Assembly: GCA_963931865.1 (NCBI GenBank)
Contig: OZ007507.1
Coordinates: 20,672,140-20,736,139 of the forward strand
Direction of reading: 5' to 3'
Source of the DNA: Axinella damicornis
Lineage: Eukaryota; Porifera; Demospongiae; Axinellida; Axinellidae
DNA: 64,000 nt
This document shows positions 35,701-45,828 of the stretch, piece by piece. Position numbers and translations under genes: made by a program. A model generated the notes under the pieces. It worked only from the letters and a program-made list of their open reading frames with translations. It was not told the origin of the DNA and made no database searches. Positions within the stretch are counted from its first letter, which is position 1; every line of letters starts with the position of its first letter.

Positions 35701-37040
35701 TGAAGGCTAGGTGGACCTGGTCTATCAGCTTGTCAACGTAGGAGAGCTGGAGGATTTTCTGGTACACCACCTGCGTGTGTGTGAGGGAGGCGTGTGAGGG
35801 AGGAAGAGAGGTGTGTGAAGGATGGGAGAGGTGTGTGAGGGAGGAAGAGAGGTGTGTGTGTGAGGGAGGGGAGAGGTGTGTGAGGGAGGAAGAGAGGTGT
35901 GTGAAGGATGGGAGAGGTGTGTGAGGGAGGAAGAGAGGTGTGTGTGTGAGGGAGGGGAGAGGTGTGTGAGGGAGGGAGGCAGATGTCAGGGGGGTGTATG
36001 ACACAACCACACAAGCTTCCACAACTGAAGGCTGAGGGGAGAGGTGTGTGAGGGAGGGGAGAGGTGTGTGAGGGAGGGGAGAGGTGTGTGAGGGAGGGAG
36101 GCACGTGTCAGGGCACAACCACACAAGCTTCCTGTATGGCACAACCACAACTGAAGGCTGAGGGGAGAAAAGGGATGGACTTGGCAGAAAAATTAGCCAC
36201 CATGACTTCCTCTGGTCATGCTGGATGCATTCCATTGTGAGGAAGAAATGTTACACCAGGAATGTGATTACCATGACGGCAAGCAAGAAATGGTTGTGTG
36301 TTGCTCACAGTTAAGATAGCAGGAACCACCTGCGGTCGGCTGTACCATTCCCTGGTGATGGCTGTGAATGACTTGCAAATCTGATCACGTGACCGATACG
36401 GACAACGGGTGTCGTCAACACTCCGCGACATCCACAAAAACCCGTCTGTAGTGACCATTCCCCCCAAACATCTGGCACGTGCACATGAGACTGGTTCCTG
36501 TACTCACCACAAAGATGAGCTCAAACTCGTTGTCCATCTTGAACTTCAGAGTGAGAGCCTCGTGGTTGAAGGCATTAGCGCCTCCTCGCTCCTGGAAAGA
36601 GGGGACAAATACCACGCTGAACCACAGCTAGTGATGAACCATGGAAGTTACATAGGGCTATTCCATTAAATAGTCGTACACCCCCTGCAGAGGACTGTTA
36701 ATTATGTCCCATGGGGGGTGTTGCCAAGTAATTGCGTCCTAGGGGGAAAAAATGCTAAAATGATTGTGTCCTGGGGGGTATAAATACCAAATTAATGGTG
36801 TCCCACGGGGGTAGAGGAACCTTTTTAATTGTGTCCCAGGGGGACTATGTTGCTGTCCTAGGGGGGAATTAAAATCGGTTCCTCTGCAGGGGGTGAACGA
36901 CTATTTAATGGAATAGCCCATACCTGAAGAATGACGGTCTTGATAAGAGCATTAACGGCTGGTGTAAGCGAGAGTGCCGTACCCTGAAAGTACCAGAGCA
37001 CGATCCCACCCTTCGTGAAGATCGTGAACAAGTCCAACAT
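32713..37040 (-). CDS. SRPRA: signal recognition particle receptor subunit alpha (SRP GTPase), gapped
   Basis: Exons (minus): 37040-36924, 36591-36508, 35770-35633, 35226-34919, 34854-34710, 34627-34518, 34391-34200, 34114 into the gap at 33961, then 33588-33503, 33310-33132, 32838-32713. The N-terminal longin-like SRX domain (MLDLFTIFTKGGIVLWYFQG; VYQKILQLSYVDKLIDQVHL) binds the beta subunit. A charged linker follows (RRWDG; acidic EEEGEEEEE). The NG GTPase domain has CGVNGVG of the P-loop at the gap edge, then DVVLVDTAGRMQDNEPLMRA, NTPDLVLFVGEALVGNEAV, LTKFDTIDDK and FVGMGQRFTDLRTLN. It receives SRP-ribosome complexes at the ER. Four single-base insertions break the frame: the A-run at 34256-34260, near 33980-33987, at 33242-33243 and at 33215-33216. 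The remaining sequence is strongly conserved, so consensus errors are likelier than a pseudogene. GTPase codons between the P-loop and DVVLVDTAG are lost in the gap. Confidence 0.9.
33762..33961. other. assembly gap (200 N)
   Basis: Exactly 200 N, a standard placeholder, so the true length is unknown. It removes part of the SRPRA GTPase domain. Confidence 1.
35240..35575. repeat. GGGA/GGAA polypurine microsatellite
   Basis: Continuous (GGGA)n with ggaa interruptions on the plus strand fills SRPRA intron 3 from near the acceptor. The Gly-Arg-Glu and Pro-Ser frames are artefacts. Confidence 0.95.
35773..36105. repeat. GAGGTGTGTGAGGGAGG minisatellite in SRPRA intron 2
   Basis: Irregular copies of gaggtgtgtgagggaggaagagaggtgtgtga... 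start directly at the exon 3 acceptor. A second, longer duplicated unit contains acaaccacacaagcttcc twice (36002-36020, 36114-36132). Confidence 0.85.
36655..36919. mobile_element. 265-bp MITE in SRPRA intron 1
   Basis: Inverted ends gggctattccattaaatagt...cgtacaccccctgcagagga and the complement at 36870-36919 frame an interior made of about six diverged copies of a unit near attgtgtcccaggggg. The right end touches the exon 1 splice donor (36922-36923). Confidence 0.8.
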
Positions 37041-37264
37041 GTTCTCTAATCTCTAAGAAATCGTTATGGTAAAAATTATTATGCAGACTTCCTGCTCGAC
37101 CTGTCCAATTTATAGCACATCATTACGTCATGGGACTTCAAAAGTTTCAGTGTCACGTTCCAATTCGGAATCGGAACCAGCCGCTGCACACACACATTCA
37201 TGTGGTAGAGAAGAGGACACAGCTACACAGAAACAAAACCGATGTCAAGGAGAAGGAGTTCCGT
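37041..37264. promoter_or_regulatory. divergent promoter region, SRPRA / small membrane protein
   Basis: 224 bp separate the two start codons. No TATA box is obvious. Bidirectional promoter function is inferred from spacing. Confidence 0.5.
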
Positions 37265-39908
37265 ATGGCGTTCCTACTAGCTGCTTCTCTGCTGCTGATG
37301 GGTGAGAAACGTCGGGTTCAAGGGTCAGTTCAATAGTGGTGGCGGAGAGGGAGGAGACTACCTTCATACTGCCAGTTCAGAGGGTACACTAAGCCGAGGG
37401 GTCAAGGTAGTCCCACCAGGGAGGGGGTGCTTGGCAAGGCACGGGCCCAGTCGTATATCAATAAGGTGATATAGTCTTGCTGGATAGTGGTGTGATGATA
37501 TTTGCATCCGTTGAAAAACAGTATGTTAGGATTTGTATGCTACACTGTATGGGTTAGTGTGGTCTGTATACATGCTATATAGCATATGGACATATACATA
37601 CCCCCTGAGGGTCTGGATAGCGCTTGAGTCAGCAATTACATCCCCGCATGATATACCCCAACTCAGCAACCACACCCCTAATGTGATTGTCAAGCCTTGC
37701 CACTCTGCGTTCCCGGTCTCTTGTGCAGGGGGCAGAGAAATTAGCCTAGTACATTCTGTTTACTGTCTGTGCATGCACAAACATTGTGTGTTTGATTCTA
37801 GTGTGTGTTCTTGCAGGGATACATCAGGGCATGTAGTTAGCATCTTGTCTGCCACGCCCCACCGTTGTTCGGTATGTGACGTTACGTAACGACATGTTAA
37901 TTGAAATGAGCCCGTAAGCTAGCAGCCCACTGGGAACGAGGCTAGTTATTAGCAAGAGTTCATAACTCTTGTTATTAGTATGAGCTGGTGGATGCAATCA
38001 GAGTCTGCTGAATCTATGAGGTGAGTGTATATGACCTGACGTGAATGTGAGTTCGCCGTACGAGTGAGTTGCACTACCAGGAATGCTGTTTGCCGCTTGG
38101 TTTTGTACAGTGTCCTGCAAACACCTCCCTCCCTTATTTCTAAAAATAGGATAAACTTGCATGGCCTAGCAGTAATACAAAGAGAGTGGTTATGGCCGTC
38201 CTACCAGTTATTGTAGTCTGTGCTTGCAGACTGTCAGGTCAAAGCGGAACTAGGACTGTTCACTGTGCAGAGGCTACAGCAGGACGTAGCTGCTTGCCCG
38301 AGTAGCTCGCTCCTTGTCCTGATGCCTCCAGCAGGACGTAGCTGCTTGCCCGAGTAGCTTGCTCCTTGTCCTGATGCCTCCCAACATACCCCCTTACACA
38401 TGTTGTGTAATTAACGGCCGAGGACACGGTGTGTGGCTGCAGCCAAGCTGTGCAGTGGTCGTACACAAGTACAGAGATGTGAATGTGTTCCGTCTTGTGC
38501 TCTGCAGGGCTGGAGTTGTGTGGTGCTCAGTCCTTGTCTGTGTCTGCATGTAAGTTAGTTCCCTGGTGTTAATCATAATGGAGTGTGTGTAACTGTTGTT
38601 AAGTTGTACTCCCACCTGCTTCCTTCATCAGTGGTGTGATAGCAGAGGTACACATGCACTTGGTAGCCATGGAGCTGCTCATCCTGAAGTTCTACATGCT
38701 GCATTGGGGCTGTGCTGTAGTGAGGCTGTGCTGTAGTGAGGCTGTGCTGTAGTGAGGCTGTGCTGTAGTGAGGCTGTGCTGTAGTGAGGCTGTGCTGTAG
38801 TGAGGCTGTGCTGTAGTGGGGCTGTGCTGTAGTGAGGCTGTGCTGTAGTGAGGCTGTGCTGTGTACTGTGAAGCTGTGCTGTAGTGAGGCTGTGCTGTAC
38901 TGAGGCTGTGCTGTAGTGAGGCTGTGCTGTAGTGAGGCTGTGCTGTAGTGAGGCTGTGCTGTAGTGAGGCTGTGCTGTAGTGAGGCTGTGCTGTACTGAG
39001 GCTGTGCTGTAGTGAGGCTGTGCTGTAGTGAGGCTGTGCTGTATATCGAGTCTGTGACTCTGAGTTCCTTCATCTCTCCACAGCAGTGCTTCCAGCTGCG
39101 ACGCCCACTGCCCAAACGACCACTTTGGATCCCGTACAGGAGAACTTGGCTCTGATCATTGGTGTTCCCACGGGGATCGGTCTCTCGGTCATCGGGCTGC
39201 TTGCGTGTATCATCTGGCTGTCGTGCTCATCCTACCTCGAGTACAGAAGGAACCGTCCTGCCGCCAGTGGTACACACTCGACTAACCTGCCAGTGAGCAC
39301 CATAGATCCTCCCACGTGCATGCCAATGTCCTTTCACTCATGCACTCGCCAGTGTTCTCACTAGGCCTCTACCGAAGGCACTGTGCTGGTCTAAAAGCAC
39401 AGTGTGCCCTTTCCCTTTGCCAGCCTCTGCACGTTGATTACTTTTAGCAACCACTTGAAATACATGGCTTCACAAGGTTACTGAATCTCATTATTTATAT
39501 GCCCTTCTTAAACTGGAGACACTCACACCTTGCCCCACACCTCACTCACGTCTCCCCCCACACTCTCACACTAGTGCAATCACGTCCCCCCCCCCCCCCC
39601 CCCCCCCCCCAACACACACTCACGCATGCACTCACACATGCCCATACTTCACTCACGTCTCCCCCTCACACCCCACACATACTTCCCCACATCTCATGCC
39701 CATACTTCACTCACACAATCGTATTCTCCTGCACACACACACACCTTGCCTATAGACCCGCAGCAAGGGTGCTGCCCTCCCCGCACACAACATGAGCAGT
39801 GTGGTATCAGACCAAGGTGACTCCATTGTGATGTCGGACTACCCCGGAGTGGTGAGGGAGGGGGAGGGAGGAGGGGAGAGAAGGAATGAGTTGCAGACCA
39901 ACTTATAG
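37265..39908 (+). CDS. small single-pass type I membrane protein, unknown
   Basis: A three-exon model (37265-37301, 39084-39292, 39756-39908) joins in frame to 399 nt, 132 aa. Exon 1 is a signal peptide start (MAFLLAASLLLM). Exon 2 gives a short Thr/Pro-rich ectodomain (TPTAQTTTLDPVQEN), a transmembrane helix (LALIIGVPTGIGLSVIGLLA...) and a basic stop-transfer region (YLEYRRNRP). Exon 3 gives a Ser-rich cytoplasmic tail ending NELQTNL. Donors are GTGAG (37302) and GTGAGC (39293). Additional exons between 37.3 and 39.1 kb are possible because the ectodomain is very short. I do not recognise a family. Confidence 0.55.
38275..38383. repeat. 53-bp direct duplication
   Basis: agcaggacgtagctgcttgc...cttgtcctgatgcctcc is present twice in tandem with one difference (ctcgct / cttgct). 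It lies in the long intron of the small membrane protein gene. Confidence 0.85.
38704..39042. repeat. 16-bp minisatellite GTGCTGTAGTGAGGCT
   Basis: About 21 copies of gtgctgtagtgaggct, with single-base variants and one gtgctgtgtactgtgaagct, end about 40 bp before the acceptor of the transmembrane exon. Confidence 0.95.
39588..39610. repeat. poly(C) tract
   Basis: More than 20 C residues within a C/A-rich intron. Confidence 0.85.
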
Positions 39909-40995
39909 CGAAATTTTGTGTGATCAGTTAGCAAAGGGTATTCCCCTCCAATACTGCTCTCCAGGTGATTGGAGTTTTTTTTAGAGAAGTTGTACAATGT
40001 AGAACTATAATCATATTTTTTATATCTTCTGAGACATTGTCACTACAGTCATATAATTGAAGACAACTCAGCTAGCCATCCAATAGCAGATATATCTGTA
40101 CTCAGCCAACTCAGCACGCACTTGGTATGTACAATGTTAACCCACAAGTCATTGTTGGTGCAGGTACTGCGAACTTAAGCTCCTGCAATAGACGTGGAAT
40201 TGCAAGGCACTGTGTGATTGATTTGTGTAGACCAGTATTCAAGGCTAGCCTCTTTCCCAGGCCCTGGCCTTGGAATGAGGCTAGCTATAGGCTGTAGTAC
40301 TCAGCTTCTTGATTATTCCAGGGTTACTGTGTAGCAAGAAGTGTACAGACAACTATCAGAGCGGAGTCAGCCTTCTTGCCTTGAAACAATGGTTCCTGTC
40401 TACATGTCAGACTGCTTCCAGAACTGTTACATGAACTGTGAATACCACTGTTTGATTATTGTATCATGTATTGTATCATCATGTACCATTGGCGCCCAAG
40501 TTCCCCACACCAATTATTACTAAATTATTAACTGTACCTCGACTGACCCTATCTTGGCCGTACTACGATGATTGTTTACAGTGTCATGATCGGGGGCTTA
40601 TCATAAGCTCCTGCCAGTCGTGACTCATTAATTTTGTGTAAAGTAATAGTAATAGGACAGCATAACATCAGGCATTGTAGCTGAAATTGGTGAGAAAATT
40701 AACCCTTGCTGTGCCAGCATGCAGCTTTGGCACCAGTTGAAAGCAAACGGGCAAAAGATCGACCATGCCAACTGCTACCCAGGTTAGTGAAGACCCGTGA
40801 TTCTATAGAATACATCAATAATTATTCCCGGAAATGGGATTGGAGTGGAATAATCTGTATAATTACCAATGTTCTATTAAAAATTAGACGCAATACCCAG
40901 ATCACAAGACTTGCTGAGGGCCGGGCTGTGAGAAGCCAGACTCAGTAGGCCCTGGCCTAGCCTAGCCCTCGAGCTCCAAGAAAGAAAAAAAAAAG
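39909..40995. other. intergenic, no gene recognised
   Basis: AT-richer sequence with a small hairpin of the TAGCCTC type (ctagcctctttcccaggccc / ggaatgaggctag, 40243-40287) and an A-rich run at 40978-40996. An 80-codon plus-strand frame at 40706 has no recognisable similarity. Confidence 0.5.
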
Positions 40996-41152
40996 ATACA
41001 ACCTAGCAACACACCCATCCCTCCGTGACAGGTCAGACACCGAAGTGTAAGCCTCAGAAGCGCTGGATAGGCGCGACTGGAATCACAGGAGGCTAACCTG
41101 CTTTCCACCAGAACGACCTTTAGCTTCGGTGGTCAGATGGGAACCGGCGTAC
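40996..41152. repeat. SINE-like dispersed repeat, copy 1
   Basis: About 157 bp (tacaacctagcaaca... to ...gggaaccggcgtactc) shared with 43899-44063 at roughly 90% identity by eye. Both copies begin after an A-rich tract, so the A tail may mark one end. The relation to the long open frame that runs on into the minisatellite is accidental or unproven. Confidence 0.7.
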
Positions 41153-41329
41153 TCTGAACTTGGGAGATTTGGTGCCACTGTCCTGAACCTACTAAGTACA
41201 CTCAGACTGGTTGCCATGGAGACAAATGTCGGCGATAAGAAGGATGAGATACGTGTCAACAATCTGACTATCATCAACTTTGTCCTGAAGACCATAGGGC
41301 CGACCCATGAGCGTACACTCACAGTCTAC

Positions 41330-42692
41330 ATGCTGGGGATACAGGTGCTCTTGTTCAGTGCTGTGTGCTGGGCTACCAGTGTACTGGGGATACAGGTACG
41401 CTTGTTCAGTGGCTGTGTGCTGGGCTACCAGTGTACTGGGGATACAGGTACGCTTGTTCAGTGCTGGGCTACCAGTGTACTGGGGATACAGGTACGCTTG
41501 TTCAGTGGCTGTGTGCTGGCTACCAGTGTACTGGGGATACAGGTACGCTTGTTCAGTGCTGGGCTACCAGTGTACTGGGGATACAGGTACGCTTGTTCAG
41601 TGGCTGTGTGCTGGCTACCAGTGTACTGGGGATACAGGTACGCTTGTTCAGTGGCTGTGAGCTGGCTACCAGTGTACTGGGGATACAGGTACGCTTGTTC
41701 AGTGGCTGTGTGCTGGCTACCAGTGTACTGGGGATACAGGTACGCTTGTTCAGTGGCTGTGTGCTGGGCTACCGGTGTACTGGGGATACAGGTACGCTTG
41801 TTCAGTGGCTGTGTGCTGGGCTACCGGTGTACTGGGGATACAGGTACGCTTGTTCAGTGGCTGTGTGCTGGGCTACCAGTGTACTGGGGATACAGGTACG
41901 CTTGTTCAGTGGCTGTGTGCTGGGCTACCAGTGTACTGGGGATACAGGTACGCTTGTTCAGTGGCTGTGTGCTGGGCTACCAGTGTACTGGGGATACAGG
42001 TACGCTTGTTCAGTGGCTGTGTGCTGGGCTACCAGTGTACTGGGGATACAGGTACGCTTGTTCAGTGCTGGGCTACCAGTGTACTGGGGATACAGGTACG
42101 CTTGTTCAGTGGCTGTGTGCTGGCTACCAGTGTACTGGGGATACAGGTACGCTTGTTCAGTGCTGGGCTACCAGTGTACTGGGGATACAGGTACGCTTGT
42201 TCAGTGGCTGTGTGCTGGCTACCAGTGTACTGGGGATACAGGTACGCTTGTTCAGTGGCTGTGAGCTGGCTACCAGTGTACTGGGGATACAGGTACGCTT
42301 GTTCAGTGGCTGTGTGCTGGCTACCAGTGTACTGGGGATACAGGTACGCTTGTTCAGTGGCTGTGTGCTGGGCTACCGGTGTACTGGGGATACAGGTACG
42401 CTTGTTCAGTGGCTGTGTGCTGGGCTACCGGTGTACTGGGGATACAGGTACGCTTGTTCAGTGGCTGTGTGCTGGGCTACCAGTGTACTGGGGATACAGG
42501 TACGCTTGTTCAGTGGCTGTGTGCTGGGCTACCAGTGTACTGGGGATACAGGTACGCTTGTTCAGTGGCTGTGTGCTGGGCTACCAGTGTACTGGGGATA
42601 CAGGTACGCTTGTTCAGTGGCTGTGTGCTGGGCTACCAGTGTACTGGGGATACAGGTACGCTTGTTCAGTGGCTGTGTGCTATGCTACATGT
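41330..42692. repeat. ~52-bp minisatellite with 604-bp higher-order period
   Basis: About 27 copies of a unit like gtgtactggggatacaggta + cgcttgttcagtggctgtgt + gctgggctacca. Length variants (gttcagtgctggg; tgtgagctgg) occur in the same order at 41461-41670 and 42065-42275, a spacing of 604 bp. The array is open in several frames (up to 521 codons), which follows from the unit having no stop codon. Confidence 0.95.
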
Positions 42693-43017
42693 AGATTGTC
42701 AGGGTTATGTTATTGTGCAAGGCTTGCCTGACAAATGACCAGCTAGGATGACATATCTACTATGGGAATACATTCATTTTTGCACACACGTTATTCCTGC
42801 ATACGCACACACATACACACACACCCATGCATCACATACACACGCAGATACTTGGAAGTTTGATTGCGTTCTTCATTCGTTATGGACTTGTCAAATTTTT
42901 TTATTAGCCATCTTTGTTCTTACTTTTGAGTTAACAAACCACTGTGGAGAGTCTGGGAACCAGGCCAGGGACAAGCCTCGGGCTGGAGAATATAGCTGAG
43001 CTGGTAGTGGAAGTGGG

Positions 43018-43455
43018 CTGCAGGGGAACAGGGGGGCAGGGGGACAGGGCTGCAGAGGGACAGGGCTGCAGGGCTGCCGGGGAACAGGGGGGCAGGGGGA
43101 CAGGGCTGCAGAGGGACAGGGCTGCAGGGCTGCAGGGGAACAGGGCTGCAGGGGAACAGAGCTGCAGGGGGACAGAGCTGCAGGGGAACAGGGCTGCCGG
43201 GAACAGGGCTGCAGGGGAACAGGGAACAGCTAGGGCTGCAGGGGGACAGGGCTGCAGGGGAACAGGGAACAGCTAGGGCTGCAGGGGAACAGGGCTGCAG
43301 GGGAACAGGGCTGCCGGGGAACAGGGCTGCAGGGGGACAGGGCTGCAGGGGGACAGGGCTTCAGGGGGACAGGGCTGCAGGGGGACAGGGCTTCAGGGGG
43401 ACAGGGCTTCAGGGGGACAGGGCTGCAGGGGGACAGGGCTTCAGGGGAACAGGGC
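43018..43455. repeat. 15-16-bp minisatellite GGGACAGGGCTGCAG
   Basis: About 28 copies of gg(g/a)acagggctgcag(g)g with gcagagg, gccggg and gcttcag variants. All frames are repeat artefacts. Confidence 0.95.
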
Positions 43456-43898
43456 TGCAGGGGATTGAACTGAAATCTGGCCTGAACAAGAACAGGGCCA
43501 CTTGGAACCTTGCTGCAGGGGAACTGCATGACATGGCAACCTGGCATTGCATGTGGGAAATAATTATATGGAAAGAGACTGCGTTGTTAATTATGATCTA
43601 CAATGTCATAGAACAAAACATGGTAGCCAGTGTTTGAGCCCCACACATGCAGCATACTTCAGCTCTGCCAGCAAGTTGGGCACCAGTCAAAATGGTGTAC
43701 TCAAGGAGGAAAAAATCTTTCAAAAATTCCTGACCCCTTACACCCCAGTCCTACCAGAAACTGATCATGACCAAGGCACAATAAAGAGTGAAAAAAAAAC
43801 AAACCAGGAGATGTGCCATCCGCATTTCAATAAAGAGAGTGGAAAAAAACAGAAGAGCATGAAAAGAGCCTGGAAAAAAAAAAAAAAGAAAAAAAAAA

Positions 43899-44063
43899 TA
43901 CAACCTAGCAACAACCCACCCCTCCGTGAAAGGTCAGACACCGAAGTGTAAGCCTCAGGAGCGCTGGATAGGCGCCGGTGACTGGAATCACAGGAGGCTA
44001 ACCTGCTTTCAACCAGAACACCTTTCTTTAGCTTCGGTGGTCAGATGGGAACCGGCGTACTCA
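43899..44063. repeat. SINE-like dispersed repeat, copy 2
   Basis: Partner of 40996-41152, starting after an A-rich run. Immediately downstream, the minus strand of about 44100-44205 reads gtcaggatggcacactcgct...gttgagtgttcgcctcc, which loosely resembles the tRNA-derived promoter part (A and B boxes) of a tRNA-Leu/Ser-type SINE. Confidence 0.6.
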
Positions 44064-44979
44064 AGCTGCTAGGCGGGGAAGTCAGGAACCGGTGTGTACG
44101 GAGTGGCCCAGACTCGTACTCGGTTATTGGGGAGGCGAACACTCAACCCCCAGGCTGTAAAGCAAGTGCTTAGCGAGTGTGCCATCCTGACTTCCCGCCA
44201 AAACTTGCTACAAATTCAGTATTTAAACCCAAACCGGATGTATCCGGGTGCGCATGCGCGTGCTACTGGACCTTGACTTCCCGCCAAAAATATTTCAAAC
44301 CCCAGCCGCTTGAATTGAAGCTGGCTATCTACACGGCTAGCTCTAGCTAACTCTCCTTGCTCACCAATTCGACGATAGTTGCATGGGACAGCGGTGTGTA
44401 CGGAGTGGCCCAGAATCGTAGTGGCACCCGTCGACCTCACCAGTCACAGGTTGTAGTTCAGTTTATTATGCACGTGCGCACAGAGATGCTTTTCCATTCA
44501 ACTACTGTGGCAAGCGTGTGTGTAATTTTTTGACATCACCACCCATGCTCAGGAGGAAACTGTGATCAGATCAGTATACAAATGACTCTACGTGTGGGAG
44601 TTCTACAGTATATAGCAGCTGCATACAAATTTCTGTCGTCTCCCACCCTTCTGTGCTTCGTTTCCGTGTGGAGGAGAAGATTGGGAACCGAACTAGGACT
44701 CCCTGGAAGTCAGTATAGTGTTGACTGCACTACAATGGTGTTAAGGCACTCATTCAACCCATGCAAGCTGGCTGTTTCCGGTTGCACACACCTCTCACAA
44801 TACAATGTGTGGAGCAGTCATAAAACGGTCCTTCAATAATCACATCAAGGTTTCATTGTATTTGAATTATTGAGCATACTGTGCAGGGAATGATGAGGTG
44901 TGTGCACCGTGGAGTGTGGTGTGAGGTGTGTGGAGAATGATAAAGAGGTGATGAGTATTGTTCCGCAGTACAAGGTCTA

Positions 44980-45789
44980 CTAGTTGCTTTCCTCATCGTC
45001 ACTAAGCAACAACTTCCGTCCTTTCTTTGGTTTCTTTCTGATGGAGGTACCTGAGCGTGTGTGGGTCAACATGTTGGATGCTGAGTATTATTAGCTGCTA
45101 ATGTTTACTGGAATGCAATTCAGCTATAGTTTTAGCCACTACCCCACTCTCTGCACACCCTCACCCTCTGCACACCCTCACCCTCTGCACACCCTCACCC
45201 TCTGCACACCCTCACCCTCTGCACACCCTCACCCTCTGCACACCCTCACCCTCTGCACACCCTCACCCTCTGCACTCCTTCACCCTCTGCACTCCGTCAC
45301 CCTCTGCAAACCCTCACCCTCTGCACTCCCTCACCCTCTGCACTCCCTCACCCTCTGCAAACCCTCACCCTCTGCACTCCCTCACCCTCTGCAAACCCTC
45401 ACCCTCTGCACTCCCTCACCCTCTGCAAACCCTCACCCTCTGCACTCCCCGTGGGGTGTTTCCTTGGAGGAGAGACAGCCTCCTCCACCTTGGCCCTCAT
45501 CAGCCGCTCTTCCCCCTCCTCTTCCTCTTCCCCTTCCTCCTCCTCCTCCTCCTCCTCTCCAGCTGCCTCCTCTTCCTCCTCCTCCTCACTGTTCCCCTCA
45601 CTGTCCTCTACATACCCCCTTGCCAATCGGGACCGCACAGCAGACTTTATTGCCATGACACTTTCTCCCTCCTCCTCTTCCTCCCGGTCCGGCTCCAGGT
45701 AGCTGGCAGTGAGCCCACGCTGAGTGTGACGCTCGCGCACACGACGTTGTTGGTTCTCACGACGGATGGCTGCTCGAAGCTTCTCCTCC

Positions 45790-45828
<39 letters not shown>

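Larger units (their letters stand above)
42693..44979. other. intergenic, repeats only
   Basis: Apart from the minisatellite at 43018-43455 and SINE-like sequence at 43899-44200 I see no gene. An A-rich stretch (43790-43898) precedes the SINE-like copy. No exon of LEO1 lies beyond its stop codon at 44980. Confidence 0.5.

Noticed and set aside
41129..42694. 521-codon frame of a repeat protein (VLGIQVRLFSGC)
   Set aside because: The repeat unit has no stop codon in several frames and unit length is not a multiple of three, so the frame rotates between units. It begins inside a SINE-like repeat. No signal of protein-level conservation.
44100..44205. tRNA gene on the minus strand
   Set aside because: A and B box-like phrases exist but no complete cloverleaf could be drawn by eye; more likely a decayed tRNA-derived SINE.
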